NCBI GenBank assembly: GCA_964629965.1
Contig: CAZVRZ010000102.1
Location: forward strand, 1-19,507
Source of the DNA: CAZVRZ01 sp964629965
Lineage (GTDB): Bacteria; Chloroflexota; Anaerolineae; Anaerolineales; UBA4823
Direction: 5' to 3'
DNA length: 19,507 bases
Positions 1 through 7,787 of this stretch are shown here, one piece after another. Within the stretch, counting starts at the first letter, position 1; each line of letters starts with the position of its first letter. Below the pieces are notes generated by a model. It was not told the origin of the DNA. It made no database searches and worked only from the letters and a program-made list of their open reading frames with translations. A program made the position numbers and the translations under genes.

Positions 1-163
1 TGTAGCCCGCCAGGGTGACCAGGCTGCCCAGCACGCCGAGGGCGGTGTAGCGATCGGGCGTCATCCAGGCCGGCGAGTGAGCTGCCAGCCAGTGCAGCGC
101 CGGGCGCTCCAACGAGCCCAGCAAGATATCGTTGATGCGGGTATGGTGGGTTGAATTCTTCAT
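1..163 (-). CDS. CDP-alcohol phosphatidyltransferase family protein, N-terminal part (cut by window edge)
   Basis: Only the first 54 codons are inside the window; the gene runs off the left edge. The ATG at 163-161 overlaps the stop of the acyltransferase gene upstream (ATGA, 4 bp), so the two are probably translationally coupled. The N-terminus reads INDILLGSLERPALHWLA followed by AWMTPDRYTALGVLGSLVTL. This resembles the start of CDP-alcohol phosphotransferases (PgsA-like integral membrane enzymes), which join a CDP-activated lipid to an alcohol such as inositol phosphate or glycerol phosphate. The diagnostic DGxxAR...GxxxDxxxD motif would lie beyond the edge and is not seen. The call therefore rests on the N-terminal pattern and on the lipid-enzyme neighbour. 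Confidence 0.6.
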   Translation of the reverse strand, partial: MKNSTHHTRINDILLGSLERPALHWLAAHSPAWMTPDRYTALGVLGSLVTLAGY

Positions 164-1101
164 GCAGCCGACTCCTGTTCGGTGGGTTCGCCTGGCGGGG
201 GATTGCCGGGTGTTTGCTGGAGCGCCTCGGGCCAGACCGGCTGGAAGGCCAGCCACTGCTGCGGCGCCCGGCGGATGAAGTCTTCGCCGTAAGCCAGCAC
301 TTTTTCGGCGTTGCGGCACAGCTCTTCGTTCCGGTCGGGGTAGGCGTCCATCTCGATCAGCGGCGAAGCGGAAATGTAATAGCGCCCGTCCGCCTCCAGG
401 CGGGAGGCCGCCAGGATGACCGGCGATTGGGATAGCAGCGCCAGGGAGATATGGTGGGTGGGCAGGCAGGCCGGGCGGCCAAAGAAGAGCGGCCGCGGCT
501 CGTATGCGGCCAGGGGATAATCGATGCCGGTGGCTACCATGCCGCCCTGTTTCAGGTAGCGCACGCCCTGGCGCAGCGAGGCCACCGAGGCGGTCTGCAG
601 GTTCATGCCCGTCCGGCGGCGAAAATCGAACTCTGCTTGCTGGGTGCCATGTGGGTTGGGCAGGGTGAGCACCAGCGGTTTGGCCCAACGCAGGCAGATC
701 CACTGCAGACCCAGGTCGAAGCCGCACAGGTGCAGCCCCACCACCACCAGGCCGCGCCGGTCCAGCTCGGGGCGGTCGATGAGCGGGCCGGCGGATTCTT
801 CGAAGACTATGATGCGCTCGGCTTGCCGGGGATGTTGGATGTAGTGGTACAGGTCATAAATGGCGCGTGCCGAGTTGCAGAACGTATCTTGCACGGCGCG
901 ATCCAGGCCTTCAGCCGATATTTGCTCGCCCCTGGCCACCCATTGGTTGGCGCGCACGGCCTGCGCGCGGGGCGATCTTTTGTTGGCTGCCAGCCGCTGC
1001 GCAACCAGCTTCGTCAGGCTGTGGCCCAGCCTTGGCGGAACGATGCGAGCGACGGCAGCCGCCAGGCTCACGCCGCTCCGGCTGTTGGTGAAACCATCCA
1101 T
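160..1101 (-). CDS. Lysophospholipid acyltransferase family protein (LpxL/HtrB/PatA-like)
   Basis: This gene encodes a membrane-associated acyltransferase predicted to move a fatty acyl chain from an acyl carrier onto a lipid or glycolipid acceptor. Counting from a TTG at 1179, the HX4D catalytic motif (HLCGFD) has His150 and Asp155. A downstream block GGMVATGIDYP fits the second conserved strand of the LpxL/PatA group. I prefer the ATG at 1101-1099 as the start, giving about 313 residues: the sequence from there (MDGFTNSRSGVSLAAAVARI) looks like a family N-terminus, whereas the 26 extra residues from the TTG are basic and unlike it. The stop overlaps the next gene, a CDP-alcohol phosphatidyltransferase, by 4 bp. 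In mycobacteria a similar pair (pgsA1-patA) makes phosphatidylinositol mannosides, so inositol glycolipid synthesis is a reasonable but unproven role. The Pro-rich tail is nonconserved-looking. Confidence 0.8.
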   Translation of the reverse strand: MDGFTNSRSGVSLAAAVARIVPPRLGHSLTKLVAQRLAANKRSPRAQAVRANQWVARGEQISAEGLDRAVQDTFCNSARAIYDLYHYIQHPRQAERIIVFEESAGPLIDRPELDRRGLVVVGLHLCGFDLGLQWICLRWAKPLVLTLPNPHGTQQAEFDFRRRTGMNLQTASVASLRQGVRYLKQGGMVATGIDYPLAAYEPRPLFFGRPACLPTHHISLALLSQSPVILAASRLEADGRYYISASPLIEMDAYPDRNEELCRNAEKVLAYGEDFIRRAPQQWLAFQPVWPEALQQTPGNPPPGEPTEQESAA

Positions 1102-1226
1102 TGCTTGAGTATAGCCTATTTTGGTGCAATAGGGCGCTCTTTTTTGGCGCACTTCGTTGTATACTTGTTTTGGTTTCAAGCAATCCGACAGACAGTAGAA
1201 CTTGTGAAGCAGAATAGGAGCGTATC
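1102..1226. promoter_or_regulatory. Divergent intergenic region between acyltransferase and glycosyltransferase
   Basis: This 125-bp AT-richer stretch separates two diverging genes and must hold promoters for both. No pair of -35/-10 hexamers with normal spacing convinces me on either strand. The clearest element is the AGGAG ribosome-binding site just upstream of the ATG at 1227. Confidence 0.4.
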
Positions 1227-3515
1227 ATGGACAAGGCTGAATTGTATACTCCAACTCCCAAGAAAGCGCACGGTTCCGTTCCACCCTGGCTGCAAGGCCT
1301 TAAAATCCAGGCAGTGCTGGTGATGCTCTTGACCCTGGCGCTGCTGGTGGCGACGGAGCCACAGATCGGCCTCACCTGGGACGAACCGGATTACATCGTT
1401 GCTTCTGAAGCCTACAGCTCCTGGTTTGGCAAACTGATCCAGCAGCCGGCCGCAGCTTTATCGAAGGAGGCTATCAACGCAAGCTGGTCATTCAACAGCG
1501 AGCACCCACCCCTGGGTAAAATCTGGGCGGGGTTTGTCTGGTCTGCAGCGCGTTATGTCTTCAACGATCTGACTGCACATCGCCTGGGCAATATGATCTT
1601 GGTGAGCGTCATGGCCGGCCTGCTCTACCTGCTGGTGGCCGGGGCGGCGCCTTCAGAGCAGGCGGGAGGTGCGGGCCGCTCGGGGCAGGCAGCCGGGCTG
1701 GCGGCGGTTGCCGCACTGCTCACTCTGCCGCGCTTCTTCTTCCATGCTCACCTGGCTGCCCTGGATATTCCCGCAGCCTGCGCCATCTTTTTCGTTACGT
1801 TCTTATTTTGGAAAACCAAAGACGATCTGAGCTGGAAATGGACGCTCATCCTGGGGCTGGTTTGGGGGTTGGCATTGGCCACCAAGATCAATGCCCTCTT
1901 TCTGCCCCCCACCTTATTCCTGTGGGCGCTTATCTTCCGCCGGCGATGGGGGCTGTTGGTTCGCATTGCCGCCATGACGCTGATCGGCATTCCCTTCTCG
2001 TTTTCCATTTGGCCCTGGATCTACCCGGATGTTTCTGCCCGGGTAACGAAGTACCTGGAATGGATCACGGTAGACCATTGGCAGATCGGGCAATGGTACC
2101 TGGGAAAGCTGTATATACCGCCTCCCTGGCATTTTCCTTTCGTGATGGTGTGGGCCGTTGTGCCCCTGTCGCTCACCGTGCTGTATTGGACCGGCATCGT
2201 GCGCGCCGGTTGGAAGCGGAGCGAAGCGGATGGTTTGGGCAGTCTCCTGCTGTTCAACGCCCTGGTACCGATTTTGGCGCTGGCCAGCGGGCAAAGCATG
2301 GTTTATGACAATGAGCGCCTGTTCATGCCGGCCTTTCCCTTCCTGGCGGCCCTGGCAGGCATGGGGTTTGGCTGGCTGGTGACCGGCATCCGGCGGGCAG
2401 CCGGCCGCCTGCAGAAACCACGTTGGGCCGCGCCGCTCATCGTCCTGGCTGTTGCGCTGGCCTTTCTGCCGCAAAGCATTCACCTGGCCAGGCTTTATCC
2501 GCATTTGCTTTCGTACTACTCCGAAACTGTGGGCGGGCTGCCCGGCGCCACTCGCCTGGGTTTGGAAACGACCTACTGGTGTGAAACCTATGCCGCCGCC
2601 CTGCCTTACCTGAATGCACATGCCCGGCCAGGGGATGTGATCTGGGTTGATCCCTGGGCTCACAATGTCATGATTTACTACCAGGTTCATGGCCGGCTTC
2701 GCTCCGATGTAAAGGTCGCCTTTCCTCGGTTTGCGCCAGCGAGCCTTTTCCCCGAGTATGGTCCCCCGACTTTCGCCACCTACGCCGCTTCTGATTACCT
2801 CGTGCTCCAATACCGCCAAACAACCATCGGATCGACCCTCGAGAATTCGGGCGGCGAAGCCTTCACCCCTCGCCCTGATGCTGAATGGATCAGTGCGCAT
2901 GAACCGGCTTACCGGTTGAGTTTCGACGGCGTGCCGATCATGGAGATCTATGCCAACCCAATGGCTCAGGCTTCTGCTGATACGCAGGCCTCCGTATCTG
3001 AGTTGGCGACTACAGAGCAGTTGGCGACTACAGAGCCGGTGGGACAGGTTTTCATCTCCGAGGCGGGCAACTTTTCGGTCCAGGTTCCTGCTCATCTTGA
3101 GTTCACCCAGACCACTGAGGAAGATGCTTCGGCGGGCGGCCTGAGCCTGAACATCTATCAGAGCGCCGGCGGGGCAGGCGGCCTCTTCGACATCGTTTAT
3201 TTCGATTACCCGCCAGAATGGGCCGCCAATCCAAATGCCGCGCCGGCTTTGTTGGACGGTGCTCGAGACGGTTGGTTAATGGAAATCCAGGGAACGCCGA
3301 TCGAAGAGCAGGCTGCCTCCCTGGGGGATTACCCGGGCAGAGCAGGCCTGGCCGAAGCGGAATACTACGGCCTGCCGATGAAGATCAAGTACCGTATTTA
3401 CCTGGTGCAGAATCGCTGCTACCAAATCAGCGTTTGGATTCCGAAAGACGGCACGTTTAGCGAGGAAATGGAAACATATCTACAATCGTTTGCGCTGTGG
3501 AAGGAGCCGAAGTGA
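1227..3515 (+). CDS. GT-C fold membrane glycosyltransferase (GT39/ArnT-like) with extra C-terminal domain
   Basis: This is a 762-residue polytopic membrane protein. After a first membrane segment (about 28-44) comes LTWDEPDY (Asp52, Glu53), matching the catalytic acidic motif in the first extracytoplasmic loop of GT-C enzymes that use polyprenyl-phosphate sugars. It is followed by FNSEHPPLGK (His93-Pro-Pro), typical of the GT39/PMT group. About eight more hydrophobic segments run to roughly residue 415, then a soluble portion. A Thr/Glu/Ala-rich linker (about 575-600) contains an exact 18-bp tandem duplication. The last 160 residues form a separate globular domain (start VGQVFISEAGNFSVQVPAHL) resembling PsbP/DUF1795-like beta-rich domains, probably outside the membrane. 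An AGGAG lies 9 bases before the ATG. Donor and acceptor cannot be told. The GT-C call is firm; the C-terminal domain is only weakly assigned. Confidence 0.8.
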   Translation: MDKAELYTPTPKKAHGSVPPWLQGLKIQAVLVMLLTLALLVATEPQIGLTWDEPDYIVASEAYSSWFGKLIQQPAAALSKEAINASWSFNSEHPPLGKIWAGFVWSAARYVFNDLTAHRLGNMILVSVMAGLLYLLVAGAAPSEQAGGAGRSGQAAGLAAVAALLTLPRFFFHAHLAALDIPAACAIFFVTFLFWKTKDDLSWKWTLILGLVWGLALATKINALFLPPTLFLWALIFRRRWGLLVRIAAMTLIGIPFSFSIWPWIYPDVSARVTKYLEWITVDHWQIGQWYLGKLYIPPPWHFPFVMVWAVVPLSLTVLYWTGIVRAGWKRSEADGLGSLLLFNALVPILALASGQSMVYDNERLFMPAFPFLAALAGMGFGWLVTGIRRAAGRLQKPRWAAPLIVLAVALAFLPQSIHLARLYPHLLSYYSETVGGLPGATRLGLETTYWCETYAAALPYLNAHARPGDVIWVDPWAHNVMIYYQVHGRLRSDVKVAFPRFAPASLFPEYGPPTFATYAASDYLVLQYRQTTIGSTLENSGGEAFTPRPDAEWISAHEPAYRLSFDGVPIMEIYANPMAQASADTQASVSELATTEQLATTEPVGQVFISEAGNFSVQVPAHLEFTQTTEEDASAGGLSLNIYQSAGGAGGLFDIVYFDYPPEWAANPNAAPALLDGARDGWLMEIQGTPIEEQAASLGDYPGRAGLAEAEYYGLPMKIKYRIYLVQNRCYQISVWIPKDGTFSEEMETYLQSFALWKEPK
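3001..3036 (+). repeat. Exact 18-bp tandem duplication in the glycosyltransferase linker
   Basis: The unit AGTTGGCGACTACAGAGC occurs twice with no gap (3001-3018, 3019-3036) and keeps frame, giving LATTEQ-LATTEP in the linker before the C-terminal domain. It looks like a recent slippage or duplication event. Confidence 0.9.
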
Positions 3516-3535
3516 GGTTCCATACCTTTCGGCCG

Positions 3536-3564
3536 CTCACAGTTACTAAATTTATTGCTATAAT
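3536..3564 (+). promoter_or_regulatory. Candidate sigma-70-type promoter for the GH3 operon
   Basis: A perfect TATAAT at 3559-3564 is preceded by CTCACA at 3536-3541 (4 of 6 matches to TTGACA) with a 17-bp spacer. It lies just after the glycosyltransferase stop and upstream of the strong GGAGGTG ribosome-binding site at 3583-3589. It would start a transcript about 25 bases before the GH3 gene. Confidence 0.6.
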
Positions 3565-3593
3565 CCAGAGAAATGCATCATTGGAGGTGAAGA

Positions 3594-5912
3594 ATGAATA
3601 AAGGTCGTAAATCACCGCGCTTATCCCGCCGCTCTTTCTTGAAACTTGGCCTGGCCTCGGCGGGCGGCCTGGCGCTCTCGGGCTGCTTCAAGCCCACCCA
3701 GCCCGCCTCCATCCCGGGCAGCACTGTCCAGCCCGAGCCAACTTCCAAGCCGGGCTCAGGCGATCCCATATATTTCGATCCCAGCCGCACCTTCGAGGAA
3801 CGGGTGGACGACCTGGTGGGTCGTATGACGCTGCGGGAGAAGATCTCGCAGATGGGCACCGAAGCCCCCGCCATCGAGCGCCTGGGCGTTCCCAAGTACA
3901 ACTGGTGGAACGAGGCGCTGCACGGCGTGGGGCGCGCCGGGCTGGCGACCGTCTTCCCGCAGACCATTGGCCTGGCGGCCACCTTCAACGCCGACTTGAT
4001 CTTGCGCATGGCCAAGGTCATTTCGGACGAGGCGCGCGCCAAATATCACGAAGCGCTGCGCAAGGGAGTGCGCGATCTGTATACCGGCCTGACCTTTTTC
4101 AGTCCCAACGTCAATATCTTCCGTGACCCGCGCTGGGGGCGCGGCCAGGAGACCTTCGGCGAAGACCCTTACCTGAGCGGGCGCATGGGGGTGAACTTCG
4201 TACACGGTATGCAGGGCGATGACCCGCGCTACCTGAAGACCGTAGCCACCGCCAAGCATTACGCCGTCCACAGCGGGCCGGAGAAAGACCGCCATTCCTT
4301 TAATGCGGAGGTTTCCCAGATCGATCTGCACACCACTTACCTGCCGGCCTTCAAGGCCTGCATGACGGAGGGCAAGGCCTATTCCATCATGGGCGCCTAC
4401 AACCGGGTGAACGGCGAGGCCGCTTGCGCCAGTCCCACGCTGCTGCAGAAGATCCTGCGCGAGCAGTGGGGCTTCGAGGGGTACGTGGTGGCCGACTGCG
4501 GCGCGGTGGATGACATCTACGCTAACCACAACCTGGCCAAATCGGCGGCCGAGGCGGCTGCCCTGGCGGTCAAGAACGGCTGCGACCTGGAATGCGGCTG
4601 CACGTACGGCATCCCTTGCGATTACGGCCAGCTCGAAAAGGCCGCCGACAAAGGTTTTATCGGCGAAGAAGAGATCACCCGGGCGGTCAAGCGCCTGTTC
4701 CTAGCCCGCTTCCGTTTGGGGATGTTTGACCCGGACGAGCAGGTTACTTACGCCCAGACCCCTTACAGCGTGGTGGACTGCGCCGAGCATCGCGAGCTGG
4801 CGCTGGAAACGGCTCGCCAGTCGCTGGTGCTGCTCAAAAATAAAGACAACATCCTGCCGCTGAATAAGGACAGCCTGAAGTCCATTGCCGTCATTGGCCC
4901 CAATGCAGACGACACCCTGGTGCTGTCCGGCAACTACATGGGCACGCCTGCCGAGCCGATCTCGGTGCTGGCGGGCATCCGCGCCCTGGTTTCTTCTGCC
5001 ACCCAGGTGACTTACGTCAAGGGCAGCAAGATCCTTGCTCCTTTGAAGGATGAATTTGACAAAGCCGTCCAGGCTGCCAGGAATTCGCAGGTGGCGGTGA
5101 TGGTGATGGGGCTGTCGCAGGCGGTGGAGGGCGAGCAGGGCCAAAAAGAAGGCAACGTGGCGGGCGTCACCAGCCTGGGCGACCGCATTACGCTCGACCT
5201 GCCCTCCTACCAGCACGAGCTGCTGGAGGCCGTGCAGGCCACCGGTACGCCGGTGATCCTGGTGCTGTTGAACGGCAGCGCAGTGGCGGTCAATTGGGCT
5301 GACGAGAACGTGTTCGCCATCCTGGAAGCCTGGTATCCCGGGCAGGCCGGCGGAACGGCGGTGGCCGAAGCGCTTTTCGGTTTGACCAACCCCGGCGGAC
5401 GCCTGCCGGTGACCTTTTACAAATCGTCCTCCGACCTGCCGGCGTTCAAGGATTACAACATGACCAACCGCACCTACCGCTACTTCACCGGCGAGCCGCT
5501 CTATCCCTTTGGCTATGGGCTGAGCTACACTTCCTTTGCCTACAGCAACCTGCAGATCAGCCCGGCGCAGATCAAGGCGGGCGAGTGCGTCATCGTCCAG
5601 GTGGAGGTGGAGAACGTGGGCCGGCGAGCCGGCGACGAGGTGGTGCAGCTTTACGTAAAGGATGTGCAGGCCTCACAGCCCGTGCCGCAGCACCAACTGC
5701 AAGGCTGCACCCGGGTGCACTTGCAGCCCGGAGAGAGGAAGCCGGTTCAGTTCACCCTGCTGGCCGAACAGATGTCGCTGGTCGACGAGAGCGGGCAGTG
5801 GCTGCTGGAGCCGGGCGAATTCAAGCTGTGGGTGGGGGGCCAGCAGCCCAACCAAAAGGTCAAAGTGACCACCACCCAGGTGTTGGAAGGCGGCTTCACG
5901 GTCGATGGCTGA
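3594..5912 (+). CDS. Tat-exported lipoprotein glycoside hydrolase family 3 (beta-xylosidase/beta-glucosidase type)
   Basis: This 772-residue GH3 enzyme hydrolyses beta-linked glycosides from the non-reducing end. The N-terminus carries a twin-arginine motif (SRRSFLKLG, residues 11-19) and a lipobox LSGC ending at Cys31, so it should be exported folded and anchored by lipid. The (beta/alpha)8 domain shows NWWNEALHGV (103-112), FRDPRWGRGQETFGEDP (176-192), KHYAVHSGPEKDRH (221-234) and the nucleophile Asp301 in YVVADCGAV. The NWWNEALHGV and GEDP patterns are typical of the xylosidase/arabinosidase branch rather than plain glucosidases. The C-terminal sandwich and an FnIII-like domain (about 665-740, starting AGECVIVQVEVENVG) follow. 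Length is usual for the family. The strong GGAGGTG supports the ATG. The last 8 bp overlap the next gene. Substrate specificity is inferred. Confidence 0.93.
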   Translation: MNKGRKSPRLSRRSFLKLGLASAGGLALSGCFKPTQPASIPGSTVQPEPTSKPGSGDPIYFDPSRTFEERVDDLVGRMTLREKISQMGTEAPAIERLGVPKYNWWNEALHGVGRAGLATVFPQTIGLAATFNADLILRMAKVISDEARAKYHEALRKGVRDLYTGLTFFSPNVNIFRDPRWGRGQETFGEDPYLSGRMGVNFVHGMQGDDPRYLKTVATAKHYAVHSGPEKDRHSFNAEVSQIDLHTTYLPAFKACMTEGKAYSIMGAYNRVNGEAACASPTLLQKILREQWGFEGYVVADCGAVDDIYANHNLAKSAAEAAALAVKNGCDLECGCTYGIPCDYGQLEKAADKGFIGEEEITRAVKRLFLARFRLGMFDPDEQVTYAQTPYSVVDCAEHRELALETARQSLVLLKNKDNILPLNKDSLKSIAVIGPNADDTLVLSGNYMGTPAEPISVLAGIRALVSSATQVTYVKGSKILAPLKDEFDKAVQAARNSQVAVMVMGLSQAVEGEQGQKEGNVAGVTSLGDRITLDLPSYQHELLEAVQATGTPVILVLLNGSAVAVNWADENVFAILEAWYPGQAGGTAVAEALFGLTNPGGRLPVTFYKSSSDLPAFKDYNMTNRTYRYFTGEPLYPFGYGLSYTSFAYSNLQISPAQIKAGECVIVQVEVENVGRRAGDEVVQLYVKDVQASQPVPQHQLQGCTRVHLQPGERKPVQFTLLAEQMSLVDESGQWLLEPGEFKLWVGGQQPNQKVKVTTTQVLEGGFTVDG

Positions 5913-6444
5913 GCTCCTGAGTACGCCCCGCACCGAGATTGCCCTGCGGGCGGCCGGGCCGGAAGATGCGGCCGCGCTGCGGGCCTTGCGCCTGGAGGCG
6001 CTGACCAAACATCCCACCAGTTTTGCCGCCGATGTCGAGCGCACGGCCAACGAAGCGGACGAGCAGTGGGCGGCGCGCCTGGCCGATTACGCCGCGCAGC
6101 GCAGCGGCCTGATCAGCGTGGCTTGCGCTGGAGAGGCGCTGGTGGGCATGGCCGGGCTGGGACGCGGCCACTGGCCCAAGACCAGCCACGCCGGCACGAT
6201 CTGGGGTGTGTACGTGCAGGATGCCTGGCGAGGGGCGCATGTCGCCGAAGCCCTGCTGGACCACTGCGCTGCCTGGGCGCGGGCGCAGGGCCTGACCATC
6301 TTGCGGCTGGGCGTGGTGGCGAACAATACCCCTGCCATCCGCTGTTATGCCCGCTGCGGTTACCAGGTTTACGGCCTGGAGTCGCGCGTCATCTATTGGC
6401 AAGGCGTGTATTACGATGAGCTGCTGATGGCGAAGTCCTTATGA
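5905..6444 (+). CDS. GNAT family N-acetyltransferase
   Basis: This 179-residue cytoplasmic GNAT-fold protein would transfer an acetyl group from acetyl-CoA to an unknown amine. The pattern is IALRAAGPEDAAALRALRLE (N-terminal strand-helix), then motif A around WGVYVQDAWRG (100-110) followed by AHVAEALL, where the usual R/QxxGxG/A loop appears as RGAHVA. The terminal part shows LGVVANNTPAIRCYARCGY (135-153), the common Asn and Tyr positions of the acetyl-CoA/catalytic region. Its ATG lies inside the end of the GH3 gene (8-bp overlap) and its stop overlaps the next gene by 4 bp, so it is very likely co-transcribed and translationally coupled. Substrate (small molecule or protein N-terminus) is unknown. 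Confidence 0.88.
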   Translation: MAELLSTPRTEIALRAAGPEDAAALRALRLEALTKHPTSFAADVERTANEADEQWAARLADYAAQRSGLISVACAGEALVGMAGLGRGHWPKTSHAGTIWGVYVQDAWRGAHVAEALLDHCAAWARAQGLTILRLGVVANNTPAIRCYARCGYQVYGLESRVIYWQGVYYDELLMAKSL

Positions 6445-7034
6445 ACAGCAGCCTGCTGTTTGCCCTGGCAATCCTCAGCGAGCTGGTTTACCTGGCGCTG
6501 TTCATCCTGACGATCAAGCGTCCCGGCTTCCGCTTTTGGCCGCCGCCATCCTGGCATTCGTGGCAGTTCTTCGCCGCCTGGCTGTTAGCGCTAACAGTAG
6601 TGCTGATTGCCCTGTACCTGGGACTGGCGGATCATGACAGCGGCCCTTTGCCGGGTTTCGGTGTGCGCTGGATTGCGGCGCTGCTCTTCTTCGTCCCGGG
6701 CTGCCTGCTGGGCGGTTGGGCCGGCCTGGCCTTCGATCTGCGGGCGACGCTGGGGCTGGGAACGGAACTGATCCTGCGCGGCCCCTATCGCTACACGCGC
6801 AACCCGCAGTATATCTCCGACAGCCTGAACGCTATTGGCTATGCCATCCTGGTCAACTCGTGGATGGTAGGGGTGATCACGCTGCTGGGGGTGCTGCTGA
6901 ACATGCTGGCGCCGCTCACCGAAGAGCCGTGGCTGGATGCGCGCTACGGCGAGGTGTACCGGGAATACCGGCGGCGGGTGCCGCGTTTCTTTCGCATAGG
7001 CATCTCTGCCAAACCGAATGAGACTGAGCGTTGA
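6441..7034 (+). CDS. Membrane methyltransferase of the isoprenylcysteine carboxyl methyltransferase/PEMT family
   Basis: This 197-residue integral membrane protein has about four hydrophobic segments (5-25, 43-62, 76-98, 130-158). The C-terminal half contains GPYRYTRNPQY (114-124) and EEPWLDARYGEVYREYRRRV (161-180). These are the S-adenosylmethionine-binding signatures of the ICMT/PEMT-like family, which methylates prenylated peptides, lipids or other small substrates; bacterial members are mostly uncharacterised. The ATG overlaps the acetyltransferase stop (ATGA), and its own stop overlaps the following TTG start. Codon use and GC match the flanking genes. The fold-level call is solid; the substrate is unknown. 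Confidence 0.82.
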   Translation: MNSSLLFALAILSELVYLALFILTIKRPGFRFWPPPSWHSWQFFAAWLLALTVVLIALYLGLADHDSGPLPGFGVRWIAALLFFVPGCLLGGWAGLAFDLRATLGLGTELILRGPYRYTRNPQYISDSLNAIGYAILVNSWMVGVITLLGVLLNMLAPLTEEPWLDARYGEVYREYRRRVPRFFRIGISAKPNETER

Positions 7035-7753
7035 GCAAAAAACGCCTGGCCTTGGCGCTCTTGCTGGCAATTGCCCTGCTTGGGCTGGTGCTGCGCCCGC
7101 TGTGGGCTGGCCTGCCGGTTGTCACGCCGCAAGAGGCCGGGTTGGTGTATCAGGAGTGCGCCCAGGAAGCAGAGTTTGGCGGCTGGCAGCAGGCGCCTGC
7201 TTGCTTTGGCCATGAAGCGCCGGATTGGGATGAGGCCGAAACTGCCCGGCGAGGCAAGCGCACGAATATGCAGGACCTGGCGCTGGTCATTGGAGAAGAC
7301 ACCTACACCGCCCGTTTTGTTGCCAGCCTCTTATTGGATTGGTTCGTGCTGTCGAAGAATGGTTGGCCGCAGCGCGGCTTGCTGGGTGAGTTCACGGCGT
7401 TTTCGCCCAACATTGGGCTGGCGGAGATCGGTGGAAAGGCCGCCTGGGAGTTTGCCGACCACGATTCGGCCACCATTGTCTACGATGGCCGCGATCTGCG
7501 CCGGGAATACGGCTTGCGGCAGGCTTACCGTCCCTATGCCCTGGGCGACAAGCTGATCTTTATCGGGCAGAAAGGCGGCAAGTATTTTGTCGTCTACGAT
7601 GGCCGGCGGCTGACACCGGAATTCGATGATGTTCTGATCGCTTACTGCTGCGAAGTGGCGATGTATGCGCCCCAGGGACGGGGGGAATATTACCTGTTCA
7701 ACGGCGTGCGAGACGGGCAGAATTACCTGGTGGAGATATCCCTTGCCCGTTGA
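7031..7753 (+). CDS. Hypothetical protein with N-terminal membrane anchor or signal peptide
   Basis: I do not recognise this 240-residue protein. It seems to start at a TTG (7031) that overlaps the previous stop (TTGA), like the other coupled starts in this operon. The N-terminus SKKRLALALLLAIALLGLVL is a short basic head followed by a hydrophobic stretch, so the protein is probably secreted or anchored. The remainder is soluble, with several beta-rich pieces such as SATIVYDGRDLRREYG and GKYFVVYDGRRLTPEFDD, which look like repeated short strand pairs (VYDGRxL occurs twice, about 60 residues apart). Cysteines occur at CAQEAE, ACFGH and YCCEVAMY. No catalytic signature is apparent. Position at the end of the GH3-GNAT-methyltransferase set suggests shared expression only. 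Confidence 0.7.
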   Translation: MSKKRLALALLLAIALLGLVLRPLWAGLPVVTPQEAGLVYQECAQEAEFGGWQQAPACFGHEAPDWDEAETARRGKRTNMQDLALVIGEDTYTARFVASLLLDWFVLSKNGWPQRGLLGEFTAFSPNIGLAEIGGKAAWEFADHDSATIVYDGRDLRREYGLRQAYRPYALGDKLIFIGQKGGKYFVVYDGRRLTPEFDDVLIAYCCEVAMYAPQGRGEYYLFNGVRDGQNYLVEISLAR

Positions 7754-7787
7754 CCTGGCTCTCGTTCACCAGAAAGGATTTTGAACC

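Noticed and set aside
451..1323. 290-codon plus-strand open frame opposite the acyltransferase
   Set aside because: The minus-strand frame has the HX4D acyltransferase motif; this one has low-complexity Gln/His/Ala-rich composition typical of an antisense frame in GC-rich DNA and no ribosome-binding site.
1914..3095. 393-codon minus-strand frame opposite the glycosyltransferase
   Set aside because: Arg/Gly/Gln-rich with no domain signature, whereas the plus strand encodes clear GT-C motifs and membrane helices.
3512..3540. GTGAG/CTCAC hairpin as terminator after the glycosyltransferase
   Set aside because: The five-base stem has a 19-base loop and no following T-run; its right arm coincides with the candidate -35 element.
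3756..4529. 257-codon minus-strand frame opposite the GH3 gene
   Set aside because: It is a mirror frame of a well-defined GH3 catalytic domain.
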